A program made the translations under genes and the position numbers. From contig NZ_RQES01000010.1 in assembly GCF_004769405.1 (NCBI RefSeq), positions 248,001 through 312,000 of the forward strand: a stretch of DNA of 64,000 bases, given 5' to 3'. Source of the DNA: Leptospira selangorensis. Its GTDB lineage: Bacteria > Spirochaetota > Leptospiria > Leptospirales > Leptospiraceae. Under the pieces are notes generated by a model. The model was not told the DNA's origin. It was given only the letters and a program-made list of their open reading frames with translations, and did not search any database. Below, in pieces: positions 28,413 to 37,480 of the stretch (the stretch's first letter is position 1; each line of letters starts with the position of its first letter).

Positions 28413-29389
28413 GGATATTGACCGGGGTACAACCTTCTGGTAAATTACATTTAGGAAATTACTTCTCAGTTATACGCAAGTTAGTCGATTACCAAAACAA
28501 GTCCGATCTATTCTGTTTTGTAGCTGACCTGCACGCATTGACCACTTTTAGTTCCGCCAAAAACCAAACAGAAAATACTTATGATGCTGTTTGCGATTTT
28601 TTAGCGTTAGGCATCGATCCTGATAAATGTGCATTCTGGATCCAATCAGAAGTCCCCGAAGTTACTGAACTCACCTGGTATCTGAGCATGTCCATCACTG
28701 TTCCTAAATTGGAATTGGCCCACTCTTATAAAGATAAGGTCGCAAAAGGAATCGTTCCGAGCGGAGGACTTTTCTTTTATCCTGTGCTAATGGCAGCGGA
28801 TATCCTTGCATTTAACAGCGATAAGGTGCCTGTAGGAAAAGACCAAAAACAACATTTAGAATATGCAAGAGATATTGCGGAGAAGTTTAACTCACAATAT
28901 GGAGAAACTTTTAAACTTCCCGAACCTGAAATAGATGAGGAAACCGCGATCGTGCCGGGAGTAGACGGAGCGAAAATGTCCAAATCTTACGGAAATACGA
29001 TCAACTTTTTTGATGATGAGAAGAAGTTAAAAAAATCCGTAATGGGAATACTAACCGATTCCGCCGGAGTGGACGAAGCAAAAGATTATGAAAAAAGTAT
29101 AATATACTCTATTCATTCCCTTTTCTTAGATGAATCCGGCAAAAAAAATCTTCAATCCAGATTTACAAATCCTGGAACCGGTTATGGAGATCTCAAAAAA
29201 GCATTATTAGAGACCGTCTTAGATTATTTCGGCCCTTATCGAAAGGAAAGAGAGAAGATTGCAGCTGACCCTGCTTATGTAAGATCCGTAATGAAAAAAG
29301 GATCAGACAAAGCGAGAGCGGCTTCTTCTCAAATTTTAGATAATGTAAGAGGAAAGCTGGGAATCGGGATCTCAAAAGTTTCAGTTTAA
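28409..29389 (+). CDS. trpS: Tryptophanyl-tRNA synthetase
   Basis: Class I aminoacyl-tRNA synthetase charging tRNA-Trp. It is 326 aa, with [10 protein letters not shown] (residues 9-18, HIGH-type signature) and KMSKS (189-193), the typical spacing and length. The ATG overlaps the stop of the preceding unknown gene. A possible hairpin follows the stop. Confidence 0.98.
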   Translation: MRILTGVQPSGKLHLGNYFSVIRKLVDYQNKSDLFCFVADLHALTTFSSAKNQTENTYDAVCDFLALGIDPDKCAFWIQSEVPEVTELTWYLSMSITVPKLELAHSYKDKVAKGIVPSGGLFFYPVLMAADILAFNSDKVPVGKDQKQHLEYARDIAEKFNSQYGETFKLPEPEIDEETAIVPGVDGAKMSKSYGNTINFFDDEKKLKKSVMGILTDSAGVDEAKDYEKSIIYSIHSLFLDESGKKNLQSRFTNPGTGYGDLKKALLETVLDYFGPYRKEREKIAADPAYVRSVMKKGSDKARAASSQILDNVRGKLGIGISKVSV

Positions 29390-29399
29390 TATCAGATTT

Positions 29400-29424
29400 T
29401 GTGGTGGAATGAGAATTCCGCACA
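29400..29424 (+). terminator. Possible weak terminator hairpin after trpS
   Basis: TGTGGTGGAAT and ATTCCGCACA can pair over about 10 bp with one bulged G and a 3-4 nt loop, followed by a modest T/A-rich stretch (CGATTCAAATTTTC). It lies between trpS and comEC. The short T-run makes termination uncertain. Confidence 0.35.
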
Positions 29425-29454
29425 CGATTCAAATTTTCAAAAACAGGTATTCGT

Positions 29455-31344
29455 ATGGGCGAATACTTGGAACAAAACTACCAGGACTGGGTCCCTTCTT
29501 CTTCATTTTCCTATTTAGTTCTCGGACTTTTATCGACTTTATTTTTAGATGTTTTCTTTCCTGACCAGGTACTGATTTGGACTGCAATACATTCAATTAG
29601 TATAATATTCTTTTCCTTTTTATTCTTCGGCAAAAAGGCCCCATACTTTTCCTGGGGAGTGATCCTATTCTTTGTTTTAGCAATTTGCGGTTATACCAAA
29701 AGATCCGCTCCTTTTTTAGAAAAATCCGCTTCTTGGAAAAAAGAATTTTCTCAAAAAATCAACCAAACCCTAGATAGAGCAGAAATACAAGGCAGAGTCA
29801 GAGAAATTTCATTGGGTTTAGTTTTAGGAGATTCAAAAGGTTTAGATAAAGAATTTAAGAAAAATGCTAGAGAGGGAGGGATTTTACATTTATTCGCCGC
29901 ATCCGGCTTACATTTAGGAATTTTAATTGGATGTATGTTCGCGGTGCTGAAACGAATTCCATTCTTAGGATATTATATTCCAAGAATACTTCCTGTATTA
30001 TTCGGATTATTATATTTGGCCTGTTTGGGTTTTCCAATCTCACTCGCAAGAGCTTGGATATTTTCTGCCTGGATACTTTTACAATCTTTGTTTTTTAGAA
30101 AGTCCAAACCCGCAGATCTATTAATTTCTTCGGCAGGACTAGTTTATATTTGGGATCCTGTTCGCTCATTTGGAGTTTCTTTTTTACTTTCTTTCGGCGC
30201 AGTTTCAGGCATTCTACTTCTGCTTCCAATTTTCCAAAAATGCTTTCCTCCAATATCGGAAGATAAAACGATCTTAACTAGATTTATCGGATTTTGGAGG
30301 GAAAATCTTTTAGTTTCCTTATCTGCGGGGATTGGAACATTACCTTCTTTAATTTATTATTTCGGGAGTTACAGTTTCGGGTCACTCGGTTTAAATCTGA
30401 TCTTAGTTCCAATATGCGGGATTCTACTCCCTCTATTATATTTTTCTTTAATATTGGAATCGATATACCTCTCCTTATTTGCACAACCCGTATGGAAAAT
30501 CGTTTTATTTCTTTTAGAAATTTTGGAAAAAACAACTCTCTATTGGGGAGAATCTAATTGGAATTGGATCCATTATTATAGAGGGAACACAAAGTTTTTT
30601 GGATTAGGGATCTGGTTTTTATTCTTACTCTTCTTATTCCTCTGGAAATTACTTCCTTCTAAAAAAATAGAAAATTCCAAATTAGATCTTTCTAATTCCG
30701 CAAATAACAAATCACTTACCAATCCCATTCTCAAAAATATCTGGATCGCAGGATTTTGTATCTGCTGTGGTTTTCAATTCTTGTTGGCAAATTCCTCCAA
30801 ATGGATCAGGCTTCCGGATGTATTCTTCGGAGATAGATTCACCTTTTTCCTTCAAGAAAAGAATAGATTAGTACTCGCAGGAAAATGTAAGTATAGTTCC
30901 AAAATTCTTTACAAGTCATTAGGAAAAGACCCGGAAAGATTCTGTACAAGTTCAAAAAATCTAAACGAGATCTATATAGAACATGAATCCTGTTTAGATT
31001 GGGTTTCGGAATGTTTGAAAAGAAATCAAAATCTATCTTTGAAATACGGGGGAAAAGAAAAGCCAAAGATAGCAGGTTTCGAAAATTGGATCTTAATTCC
31101 TAAATTAGTAGAATTTCATCTGCCGGACTCTGAACAAAGGCTGATTCGATTCGAAATCGGAAAAGATTCATTAATCACCTTGGCAAACCGGACAAAAAAA
31201 GGAGAAGGGATCATACTCATCCTTCCAAGATTTGGGATCAAAGAAGATCCGAGAGAATGGAATCGATTTAGAAAACAGCTTGGAATCGCTCCCGGTTGGA
31301 AGTTTATTGGAAGTGATGAGCTCCCCGGAATACCCGTTTTATAA
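29455..31344 (+). CDS. comEC: ComEC/Rec2-family DNA-uptake channel protein
   Basis: Polytopic protein related to ComEC, which carries single-stranded DNA across the inner membrane in natural transformation. The competence-domain signature is clear: GGILHLFAASGLHLGILIG (Ser150-Gly-Leu-His153), followed by about seven further membrane helices. The protein is 629 aa. The C-terminal 180 residues keep a beta-rich look but show no HxHxDH metal motif of the metallo-beta-lactamase domain usual at this position. The 3' end overlaps the likely rsmA start by 29 bp. Confidence 0.85.
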   Translation: MGEYLEQNYQDWVPSSSFSYLVLGLLSTLFLDVFFPDQVLIWTAIHSISIIFFSFLFFGKKAPYFSWGVILFFVLAICGYTKRSAPFLEKSASWKKEFSQKINQTLDRAEIQGRVREISLGLVLGDSKGLDKEFKKNAREGGILHLFAASGLHLGILIGCMFAVLKRIPFLGYYIPRILPVLFGLLYLACLGFPISLARAWIFSAWILLQSLFFRKSKPADLLISSAGLVYIWDPVRSFGVSFLLSFGAVSGILLLLPIFQKCFPPISEDKTILTRFIGFWRENLLVSLSAGIGTLPSLIYYFGSYSFGSLGLNLILVPICGILLPLLYFSLILESIYLSLFAQPVWKIVLFLLEILEKTTLYWGESNWNWIHYYRGNTKFFGLGIWFLFLLFLFLWKLLPSKKIENSKLDLSNSANNKSLTNPILKNIWIAGFCICCGFQFLLANSSKWIRLPDVFFGDRFTFFLQEKNRLVLAGKCKYSSKILYKSLGKDPERFCTSSKNLNEIYIEHESCLDWVSECLKRNQNLSLKYGGKEKPKIAGFENWILIPKLVEFHLPDSEQRLIRFEIGKDSLITLANRTKKGEGIILILPRFGIKEDPREWNRFRKQLGIAPGWKFIGSDELPGIPVL

Positions 31345-32194
31345 ACCGAATATGATCCGGGAATTCTTATCGGAAAGGTCTTCCGCTCCTCTTAAAAAAT
31401 GGGGACAAAACTTCCTCATAGATCCAAACGCTGTAAAAACTTTATTCTCTAGCGCAGAACCCGAACTCTTACAAAAATCCGAACTGATCTTAGAAATCGG
31501 CCCGGGCCTGGGGGCACTTTCCCATATACTTTACGGACTCGGAAAAAAACTGAGATTATACGAAATTGATCCAGTATATTATAAATGGCTAAATGAGTTT
31601 CTTCCAGGAACTGAGATCATTTTAGGAGATGCAAGAGATACCTTATCGGACCAAGAGAATAGCTCCTGTTTTTTATTCGGTAATCTTCCCTATTATATTA
31701 CCTCGGAACTCATCCTTCTTTCTTTGGAAAAACTTCCTAATTTACAAGGGGCGGTCTTTTTGGTCCAAAAAGAATTCGCTCAAAGGATTACTAAGGAGAT
31801 TTCCTCTCTTTCCATTTATGCGGGAGCTTACGGAAAATTCCAAAGTAAAAAGACAATCAAAGCAGGATGTTTTTACCCTTCTCCCAATGTGGATTCAAGT
31901 GTTCTTACGTTTGTTTCAGACAAAAGATTTTCTAAAAAACAGTCCTACCAAGTTTTAGAAATTTTATGTAGAACCTTATTCTGGGGAAAAAGAAAAAAGA
32001 TAGGTTCTTCTATCAAAGAAGCTCCATTAGATTCTTTTTATCCGAACGGCCTTCCTCTTCCAATCTCCGAAGAAAATTTAAGATCTAAACTGAAAGAATG
32101 TATAGAGACCGCAGGAATTTCTTCGGATAAAAGGCCGGAAGAATTAAAAGCAGAAGACTTTTATAAGATTGTAGACCTTTTTCAGATCGATTAA
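31316..32194 (+). CDS. rsmA: 16S rRNA dimethyladenosine transferase (KsgA)
   Basis: SAM-dependent enzyme that dimethylates the two adjacent adenosines near the 3' end of 16S rRNA. Motifs: KKWGQNFLID (27-36), motif I LEIGPGLG (59-66) and the catalytic GNLPYYITS, close to the usual NLPY. The frame is open further upstream to 31232 inside comEC, but KsgA proteins normally begin shortly before the KKxGQNFL motif. ATG 31316 (292 aa) is preferred, with ATG 31352 as an alternative. It overlaps comEC and is likely translationally coupled to it. Confidence 0.93.
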   Translation: MSSPEYPFYKPNMIREFLSERSSAPLKKWGQNFLIDPNAVKTLFSSAEPELLQKSELILEIGPGLGALSHILYGLGKKLRLYEIDPVYYKWLNEFLPGTEIILGDARDTLSDQENSSCFLFGNLPYYITSELILLSLEKLPNLQGAVFLVQKEFAQRITKEISSLSIYAGAYGKFQSKKTIKAGCFYPSPNVDSSVLTFVSDKRFSKKQSYQVLEILCRTLFWGKRKKIGSSIKEAPLDSFYPNGLPLPISEENLRSKLKECIETAGISSDKRPEELKAEDFYKIVDLFQID

Positions 32195-32232
32195 ATAGAG
32201 CAGAGGAGAATCTCCCCTGCTCTTCTCAAAAA

Positions 32233-33360
32233 CTAACGATACCTTTCTCGATCTCGTTGTTGTTGCATTCTTTTTTGTTCTTTGTGGATGGACTTCCACT
32301 TCGCTTTTTGTTCTCTGAATTCAAGAGAGTTTGGAGCACTCAAGTTCGCGGTCCTTTCCAATTCTCTTTTAAGTTTCAGATAACTTTTAAATCTTTCTTC
32401 CGAAATTTTTCCCAAGTCGATCGCAAGTTTTACTCCACAATCAGGTTCACTGATATGAGAACAATCTTGGAATCTACAATTAGAAGCTGCCTCGAAAATT
32501 TCAGGAAAGGTTTCTTCCAACCCGGAACCGTCGGACCAAAGTTGGATCTCTCTCATACCCGGAGTATCCAAGATCCAAGCGCCTGAATCCAAACGAAACA
32601 TCCATCTATTCGTGGTGGTATGTCTTCCTTTCGAATCCGATTCTCTGACTTCGTTTACCGATCTGATTCTTTCTCCGATCAATAAATTTAGAAGAGAAGA
32701 TTTACCTACTCCGGAAGATCCGATAAAAGCAGAAGTGGATCCGTCTTTCCAAAACATTTCCAATTCTTCCAAACCTTCTTGTTTATGATTGGAAATCGAG
32801 AATACTTCTACTCCAGGACAAGATTTTCGAACTATGTCTATCTTCTCCTTTAGTTCTTCCTCTCTGTCTGAATACAAATCTTTCTTTGTTAGTACAACTA
32901 CAGGTGTAGCTTTACTCTCCCAGATCTGTATCAAAGTTCTTTCCAATCTTCTTGGTTGAAAGTCACCATCTAAACCGTGCAAAAGAAAAATTCGATCCAT
33001 GTTTGCACAGATAGGATCCGGTTTTAAGGTTTCTCCTTTGGTTTTTCTTACGAGTAAACTTCTTCTCGGAAGAACCTTATGGATTAGATATTCTTCTCCG
33101 CTTAATTTTGTGGTTAGGACCCAATCTCCCGCAACAGGTAAGTCCAAACTAGAATCCGCATTAAAACGAAGTGCACCGGTTAACATTCCGGTACCTTCTT
33201 CTTTTATACTTTCTAGTTCGAGACGAAACTCTTGTCCCTGTTCTCCGATAATTCTCGCAGGAACCGGGTCGGAGATACCTAGATCCTCTGAAATTTTCAT
33301 AAATTCTTTTTCTCTATCCGCATCCCATACGGATAAATTCAAAGATGGTTTTTGATCCAT
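32233..33360 (-). CDS. rsgA: Small ribosomal subunit biogenesis GTPase RsgA
   Basis: Circularly permuted GTPase that checks late maturation of the 30S subunit. An N-terminal OB-fold (about 30-110) is followed by permuted G motifs: G4-type TKKD, G1 GSSGVGKS (214-221), G2 KGRHTT and G3 DTPGMRE. The C-terminal zinc finger has CRFQDCSHISEPDC-type ligands, with a basic Arg/Gln-rich tail. It is 375 aa, slightly longer than usual. An inverted repeat ACCTAT-ATGC-ATAGGT lies 14 bp upstream of the start. Confidence 0.95.
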   Translation of the reverse strand: MDQKPSLNLSVWDADREKEFMKISEDLGISDPVPARIIGEQGQEFRLELESIKEEGTGMLTGALRFNADSSLDLPVAGDWVLTTKLSGEEYLIHKVLPRRSLLVRKTKGETLKPDPICANMDRIFLLHGLDGDFQPRRLERTLIQIWESKATPVVVLTKKDLYSDREEELKEKIDIVRKSCPGVEVFSISNHKQEGLEELEMFWKDGSTSAFIGSSGVGKSSLLNLLIGERIRSVNEVRESDSKGRHTTTNRWMFRLDSGAWILDTPGMREIQLWSDGSGLEETFPEIFEAASNCRFQDCSHISEPDCGVKLAIDLGKISEERFKSYLKLKRELERTANLSAPNSLEFREQKAKWKSIHKEQKRMQQQRDRERYR

Positions 33361-33373
33361 TTATTTTGCCCAA

Positions 33374-33389
33374 ACCTATATGCATAGGT
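33374..33389. promoter_or_regulatory. Inverted repeat upstream of rsgA
   Basis: ACCTAT and ATAGGT (6 bp each) surround ATGC. The element is 14 bp upstream of the rsgA ATG, so it may be an operator or a leader hairpin masking the ribosome site. The short arms mean chance is possible. Confidence 0.3.
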
Positions 33390-33538
33390 AGTCATAAGAC
33401 TTATTTTATGTAACTCCCCCGTGATACGAGGGTCCTTTGAGGAAAAGGTTGTAAACAATCAGGCAATCATATGCAAACTTAACTTTTAGACTTTCGGGCT
33501 TATATAGAGTTGTAAAGTTTTTTTTGAGAAGAAAAGGA

Positions 33539-35062
33539 TCAGCTAGAGTGTTTCTGGAAGGCTTTATATTCTTCTATAACCTTCTTACCGAACTCCAACC
33601 ATTCCTCGTCTTTTTTAAAACCGAAATGTTGGAGCACTTCCCAGTGAATTGCAGCGGGATCCGCCTTTCCATCCAGACATTCTATGATCCAATCGGATAA
33701 ATAGACCGCAAATACAACATCTCTGGATTCTTTTTTGGCCATCAATGGTCTATGATGGTATTCGGCAGCCACCTTGATCGTGTCCGAGAAATTCCATTTT
33801 TCACAGATCATACCTCCTAAAGAAGTATGTGTGATACCGAGTGCAGCTTCTTCCAAACCTAGAGTAGAAGGTAAAAGTTTTTTGCCGGAAATATCGGTTA
33901 ACTTTTCGATCGTATCACCTTCTAAAGAAAGTAAGAGTACAAGTCCTATATTATGAAGAAGTGCGGCACAAACCAGATTGGTCAGGAATGTTTTCTTCCA
34001 GCCCATTCTTTCTCCGAGTCTTCTGCAAATATAAGCCGAAAGACTGGACATTTCCCAGATATGTTCGAACTCTTTGTATCTTTCTTCCAGGATCTTTTTA
34101 GTTCCAAGGCTCAGAAGAATATTATTTAATTCTGATAGACCTATCAGCTTGATCGCATCTTCCAATGTTTCCACTTTTCTTCCTTGTGCAAAGGAAGCGG
34201 AGTTCGCAAGTTTCAAAATATTGGTAGATAAGGAAACGTCTCTTCCGACTTGTTCGGTGATCTGCTGGATGGAAGAATCGGGCTTATTGATCAGACTCAT
34301 GATCTGATTTAAGTTTTCCGGGAAGGTAGGAAGTTTATCTATCTCTGCGATAATTTCCACAGTACGTTGGTACGAAACATTTCGATGTTTGTAATCCAAA
34401 GGAATTTTGATATAAGCGGAAGTGATCCCGCCTTCTGCCTTTAATTTATATGAATCAGCGGCAATCCCTTCGTTCTTTAACATCAGAAGAGACATTGCAA
34501 GTCCAAGACCGGCACCTTCGGAATCGTCGGCATGGTCTGCAAAAACCTCTCCCAAATCGTTATACTCTTTACTCTTACCGATCCTGTTCTCTACACGTTT
34601 TAATTCTTCCGCAATAATAGGGGCGTTATTAGAGACCCTCATAAGGAAGCTAGTTCGATTGAAAGCAAGAGTGATCAAACAATGGAATTTAACTTTTTCC
34701 AACAAGGCAGCATATCTTTCCTTGTCCTTGATCATTTCCTTTTTGAAATTCGCCATCCCTCTCACGTAATCGTCGGGATTAGAAATGTTCAGATTGTTTT
34801 CGGCAAAAAAGATACGTTTGGAATTTGCCTTAACGGCGTTCATCGCACTTTCTCTTAAGATAGAAAAAACGGATTCTTTGAGGGAGATCGCATCCAAGTA
34901 GACCAGGTACCTGTCCAAAAGAACGCTGATTAGTTTATCCACACTTTTGTTCAAAGTGGTAAACCGAATATAGAGAGGATTTAGCTTTTCAATGCGTTCG
35001 TTTACGTTACGAACGCTCAGATAGTATCCTTCCTTTTCGAAATGGTACCAGTTTATATTCAT
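33539..35062 (-). CDS. GHKL-type ATPase domain fused to an HDOD domain
   Basis: The product is 507 aa. Residues about 60-222 have the layout of a histidine-kinase ATPase domain: N-box-like ESAMNAVKA (71-79), a degenerate G1-like VSNNAPI (143-149) and a G2-like EGAGLGLAM (182-190), with closing strand SAYIKIPL. No phosphorylated His-box domain precedes it. Residues about 235-445 form an HDOD domain (LPTFPENLNQIM, VGRDVSLSTNILKLANSA, LIGLSELNNILLSLGTKK), a module that lost HD-phosphohydrolase activity in known cases. Probably a cytoplasmic signalling protein; it stands alone on its strand. Confidence 0.8.
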   Translation of the reverse strand: MNINWYHFEKEGYYLSVRNVNERIEKLNPLYIRFTTLNKSVDKLISVLLDRYLVYLDAISLKESVFSILRESAMNAVKANSKRIFFAENNLNISNPDDYVRGMANFKKEMIKDKERYAALLEKVKFHCLITLAFNRTSFLMRVSNNAPIIAEELKRVENRIGKSKEYNDLGEVFADHADDSEGAGLGLAMSLLMLKNEGIAADSYKLKAEGGITSAYIKIPLDYKHRNVSYQRTVEIIAEIDKLPTFPENLNQIMSLINKPDSSIQQITEQVGRDVSLSTNILKLANSASFAQGRKVETLEDAIKLIGLSELNNILLSLGTKKILEERYKEFEHIWEMSSLSAYICRRLGERMGWKKTFLTNLVCAALLHNIGLVLLLSLEGDTIEKLTDISGKKLLPSTLGLEEAALGITHTSLGGMICEKWNFSDTIKVAAEYHHRPLMAKKESRDVVFAVYLSDWIIECLDGKADPAAIHWEVLQHFGFKKDEEWLEFGKKVIEEYKAFQKHSS

Positions 35063-35147
35063 TTTCGCTCGGCGGAAGGGCCTGCTATATCCTACTGCTG
35101 AGCAGGTTTTGTCAACCCTAGATTAAATTCCCCGAATCCCTTAGAGC

Positions 35148-35963
35148 CTAAATCTCTTTGTGCCGAGTGCTCAACCACAGAGTAGATTTTAAAATTACGA
35201 TCCATGCTCCTACTTGGACGAATGAATAAGGTCCGTAGAAATTTTTAGGATCAGCCTTACCCAGAAAAAGCGCAAAAGAATGATAAAAAACAGTCCCGAC
35301 CTGGGGCAGAACCCAGTAGATCGTTTTTAGAACGAATTTTTTGATATCGCTCGCTTCCGCAGACATATCGATATTTTGGTTATAGGCCACAAAATCCAAA
35401 ATGCAGCTAAAAAGTATAAGTCCGAGAGAACTCACGATCGCGAGAGACTGATTCGAGAACAGAGTCACCAACAGAACCAATAGAACAAAAAACGAATACA
35501 CCAACATCATGGTTCCCTGATACCAAAGGAACTCCCAAGGAATTTCCAAAGAGAACCAAGAGCTGATCCCGAAAGCAAGAAACACAAATAACACCACGCA
35601 TACAAGCAGCGTGAGTCCCTTACTTCCCACATAAGCGAACGGATCCACCGGGCGACTCAACCAAAGAGTATGGACCTGAGAATCCATGTCTTGGCGGAGA
35701 AGGTCCGAAGTTAAGATCACCAGAAATACCAAACTCCAAAAAGAAGTCAGGATAAAATACATATAAGAAGAAACACCGTGACTGGTCTCTCCTCCTACGG
35801 AAGTAGTACAGGTCCATTCCCCCAAAAGGAAAAATCCAAGCAGGGAAAAATAAAAGAAGATCGCCTTACGTCTGAGAACCTGGACGAACGTTAACCGAAG
35901 CAGAGTTCCAATCTGTCGAAACGCAGAGGAGATAAAAAATTTGAAATCGGTTTGAGAGCTCAA
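35148..35963 (-). CDS. ABC-2 type transporter permease
   Basis: Membrane subunit of an ABC exporter: 271 aa with six predicted helices (about 37-53, 72-92, 118-140, 150-172, 180-200, 238-262). The region TSDLLRQDMDSQVHTLWLSRPVDPFAYVGSKG between helices 2 and 3 is typical of ABC-2 permeases. Its start overlaps the ATPase gene stop by 4 bp. The substrate is unknown. Confidence 0.85.
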   Translation of the reverse strand: MSSQTDFKFFISSAFRQIGTLLRLTFVQVLRRKAIFFYFSLLGFFLLGEWTCTTSVGGETSHGVSSYMYFILTSFWSLVFLVILTSDLLRQDMDSQVHTLWLSRPVDPFAYVGSKGLTLLVCVVLFVFLAFGISSWFSLEIPWEFLWYQGTMMLVYSFFVLLVLLVTLFSNQSLAIVSSLGLILFSCILDFVAYNQNIDMSAEASDIKKFVLKTIYWVLPQVGTVFYHSFALFLGKADPKNFYGPYSFVQVGAWIVILKSTLWLSTRHKEI

Positions 35964-36877
35964 TTTGATCCTCCATTTTCGGTCCCTTGGGTAAGTCTGA
36001 AGAATACATCTTCTAAAGATTCGGTCTTTCTTTCGTAGAGGAAAATTTCCGCACCCTTCTCCACTAAAATTGCGGGAAGTTTTTTCAGGTCCACTTCCGG
36101 TTTAGGACGTATGTCCCAAATCTTTCCATCCTTTTTATGTTCCAAAGAGATCTCTTCCAAATAAGATTCAGGCGCTGATTCTAGACGAATACGTATCCTA
36201 TCCTTTCCTTGTTTTAATTCGTCCAGCTTGCCCTGAGCCATTAAGTTTCCTTTGTGAAGGATACCAATCTCGGTACAGATCTGTTCCACTTCTAACAAAC
36301 GATGGGAGTTGATGAGGATGGTAACCCCTCTCTTCTTATTCTCTTCTAAAATTAATTCTCTGAATTCTTTATAACCAGCAGGATCTAAACCTGTGCCGGG
36401 TTCATCTAAAAGTAAAAGTTCAGGCTCTCCACCGAGCGCATTCGCAAGTCCCAATCTTTGGAGCATTCCCTTGGAGTAAGTGGAAATTTTTCGATCAGCA
36501 GCTTCTGCTAATCCTAACTTTTCTAAAAACTCCGTACTTTTCTTTTTTGCAATGGAAGAAGGTAGCAATGCAAGTTTGAAACTCGCTTCTAAAAATTCTC
36601 TCCCACTCAAATAAGTAGGGACCGCCATCCTTTCCGGAAGATAACCTATCTTAGTTCTAGCAAGAGGAGAAGGTTCCAAACCTAAAACTTTGCAGTAACC
36701 TTCGGTCTGTTTGGAGAAACCAAGTAGGATACGGACCAAGGTAGTTTTACCGGCTCCGTTCTGACCGAGTAGACCGAAAATCCCGCCTTGCGGAATTTTC
36801 AGATCAATTCCTTGTAATGCTTTTACTTTCGGATAAAATTTGCGTAGGTGCTCTATTTCAATTGCAAATTGAGGCAT
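35960..36877 (-). CDS. ABC transporter ATP-binding protein
   Basis: ATPase subunit paired with the overlapping ABC-2 permease. Walker A GQNGAGKTT (38-46), an altered signature YSKGMLQRL, Walker B LLLLDEP with the D-loop GTGLDP, and the switch His in NSHRL are all present. A C-terminal extension of about 80 residues (RIRLESAPESYLEEI onward) matches the regulatory tail seen in gliding/NosF-type exporters. It is 305 aa. The export substrate cannot be inferred. Confidence 0.93.
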   Translation of the reverse strand: MPQFAIEIEHLRKFYPKVKALQGIDLKIPQGGIFGLLGQNGAGKTTLVRILLGFSKQTEGYCKVLGLEPSPLARTKIGYLPERMAVPTYLSGREFLEASFKLALLPSSIAKKKSTEFLEKLGLAEAADRKISTYSKGMLQRLGLANALGGEPELLLLDEPGTGLDPAGYKEFRELILEENKKRGVTILINSHRLLEVEQICTEIGILHKGNLMAQGKLDELKQGKDRIRIRLESAPESYLEEISLEHKKDGKIWDIRPKPEVDLKKLPAILVEKGAEIFLYERKTESLEDVFFRLTQGTENGGSN

Positions 36878-36916
36878 TCAAAAATCCTTAGACCAGGTGC
36901 CGGAGACGATAGTTCC

Positions 36917-36944
36917 ATTGCTTCTCGAAGCAATCCTTTTTATT
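36917..36944 (+). terminator. Terminator-like hairpin in the sixA leader
   Basis: ATTGCTT and AAGCAAT (7 bp, 36917-36923 and 36928-36934) have a CTCG loop and are followed by CCTTTTTATT. It sits in a divergent gap about 35 bp before sixA, so it would act early in the sixA transcript or be a protein-binding palindrome. Confidence 0.4.
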
Positions 36945-36976
36945 AGAACACGTATCCACAATTTTACATTTATTCT

Positions 36977-37459
36977 ATGAAGATCATCATAGCCAGACAT
37001 GGGGAAGCCGATCCCAATTCGGAAGACGGCAAAGATTCATCTAGGGTGCTTACTCCCAAAGGAATCACAGATATAGAAAAGATGGCTCGGTTCTTTCAAA
37101 CCGGTTTTAAGATCAAAAAGATCTATCATAGTCCTTACGTTCGCACGAAAGCCACTGCGGAAATTTATTCCAAAATTTTAAAACCTGAATTAGAAACTGA
37201 ATCGGCGGAATACCTTCTTCCTGGCGAAGATTATTTTAGGATCTGTCCTCTTCTTAAAGATAATTCAAACTCGGATGCAATCCTTTTAGTGGGCCATAGC
37301 CCCGACGTAAGTGTGTTTGCAGAAACTCTTTTGGGAATTTCAGGAGTAGGAAAATCTTTCCTATTTACTCCAGGCTCTGCACTCGCAGTGAATATTCCTC
37401 GCGAGAAATTCCAGGGAGGACAGATCATTTGGTTTGTATCTCCAGACTTTCTCTGCTGA
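36977..37459 (+). CDS. sixA: SixA-type phosphohistidine phosphatase
   Basis: Histidine-phosphatase superfamily member of 160 aa, the short SixA type. It has the active-site triad motif ARHGEAD (Arg7-His8) at the N-terminus, YHSPYVRTKATAE around residues 55-67 and the second catalytic His in LLVGHSPDV (about 109-113). SixA removes phosphate from histidines of HPt domains or PTS proteins. No HPt or PTS gene is adjacent; the hybrid kinase 7 kb away is a possible but unproven link. Confidence 0.88.
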   Translation: MKIIIARHGEADPNSEDGKDSSRVLTPKGITDIEKMARFFQTGFKIKKIYHSPYVRTKATAEIYSKILKPELETESAEYLLPGEDYFRICPLLKDNSNSDAILLVGHSPDVSVFAETLLGISGVGKSFLFTPGSALAVNIPREKFQGGQIIWFVSPDFLC

Positions 37460-37480
37460 ATTCCTATTTTTAAACTCCCT

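Noticed and set aside
31232..31315. Upstream extension of rsmA to 31232
   Set aside because: It lies within the comEC coding sequence and is longer than KsgA N-termini normally are.
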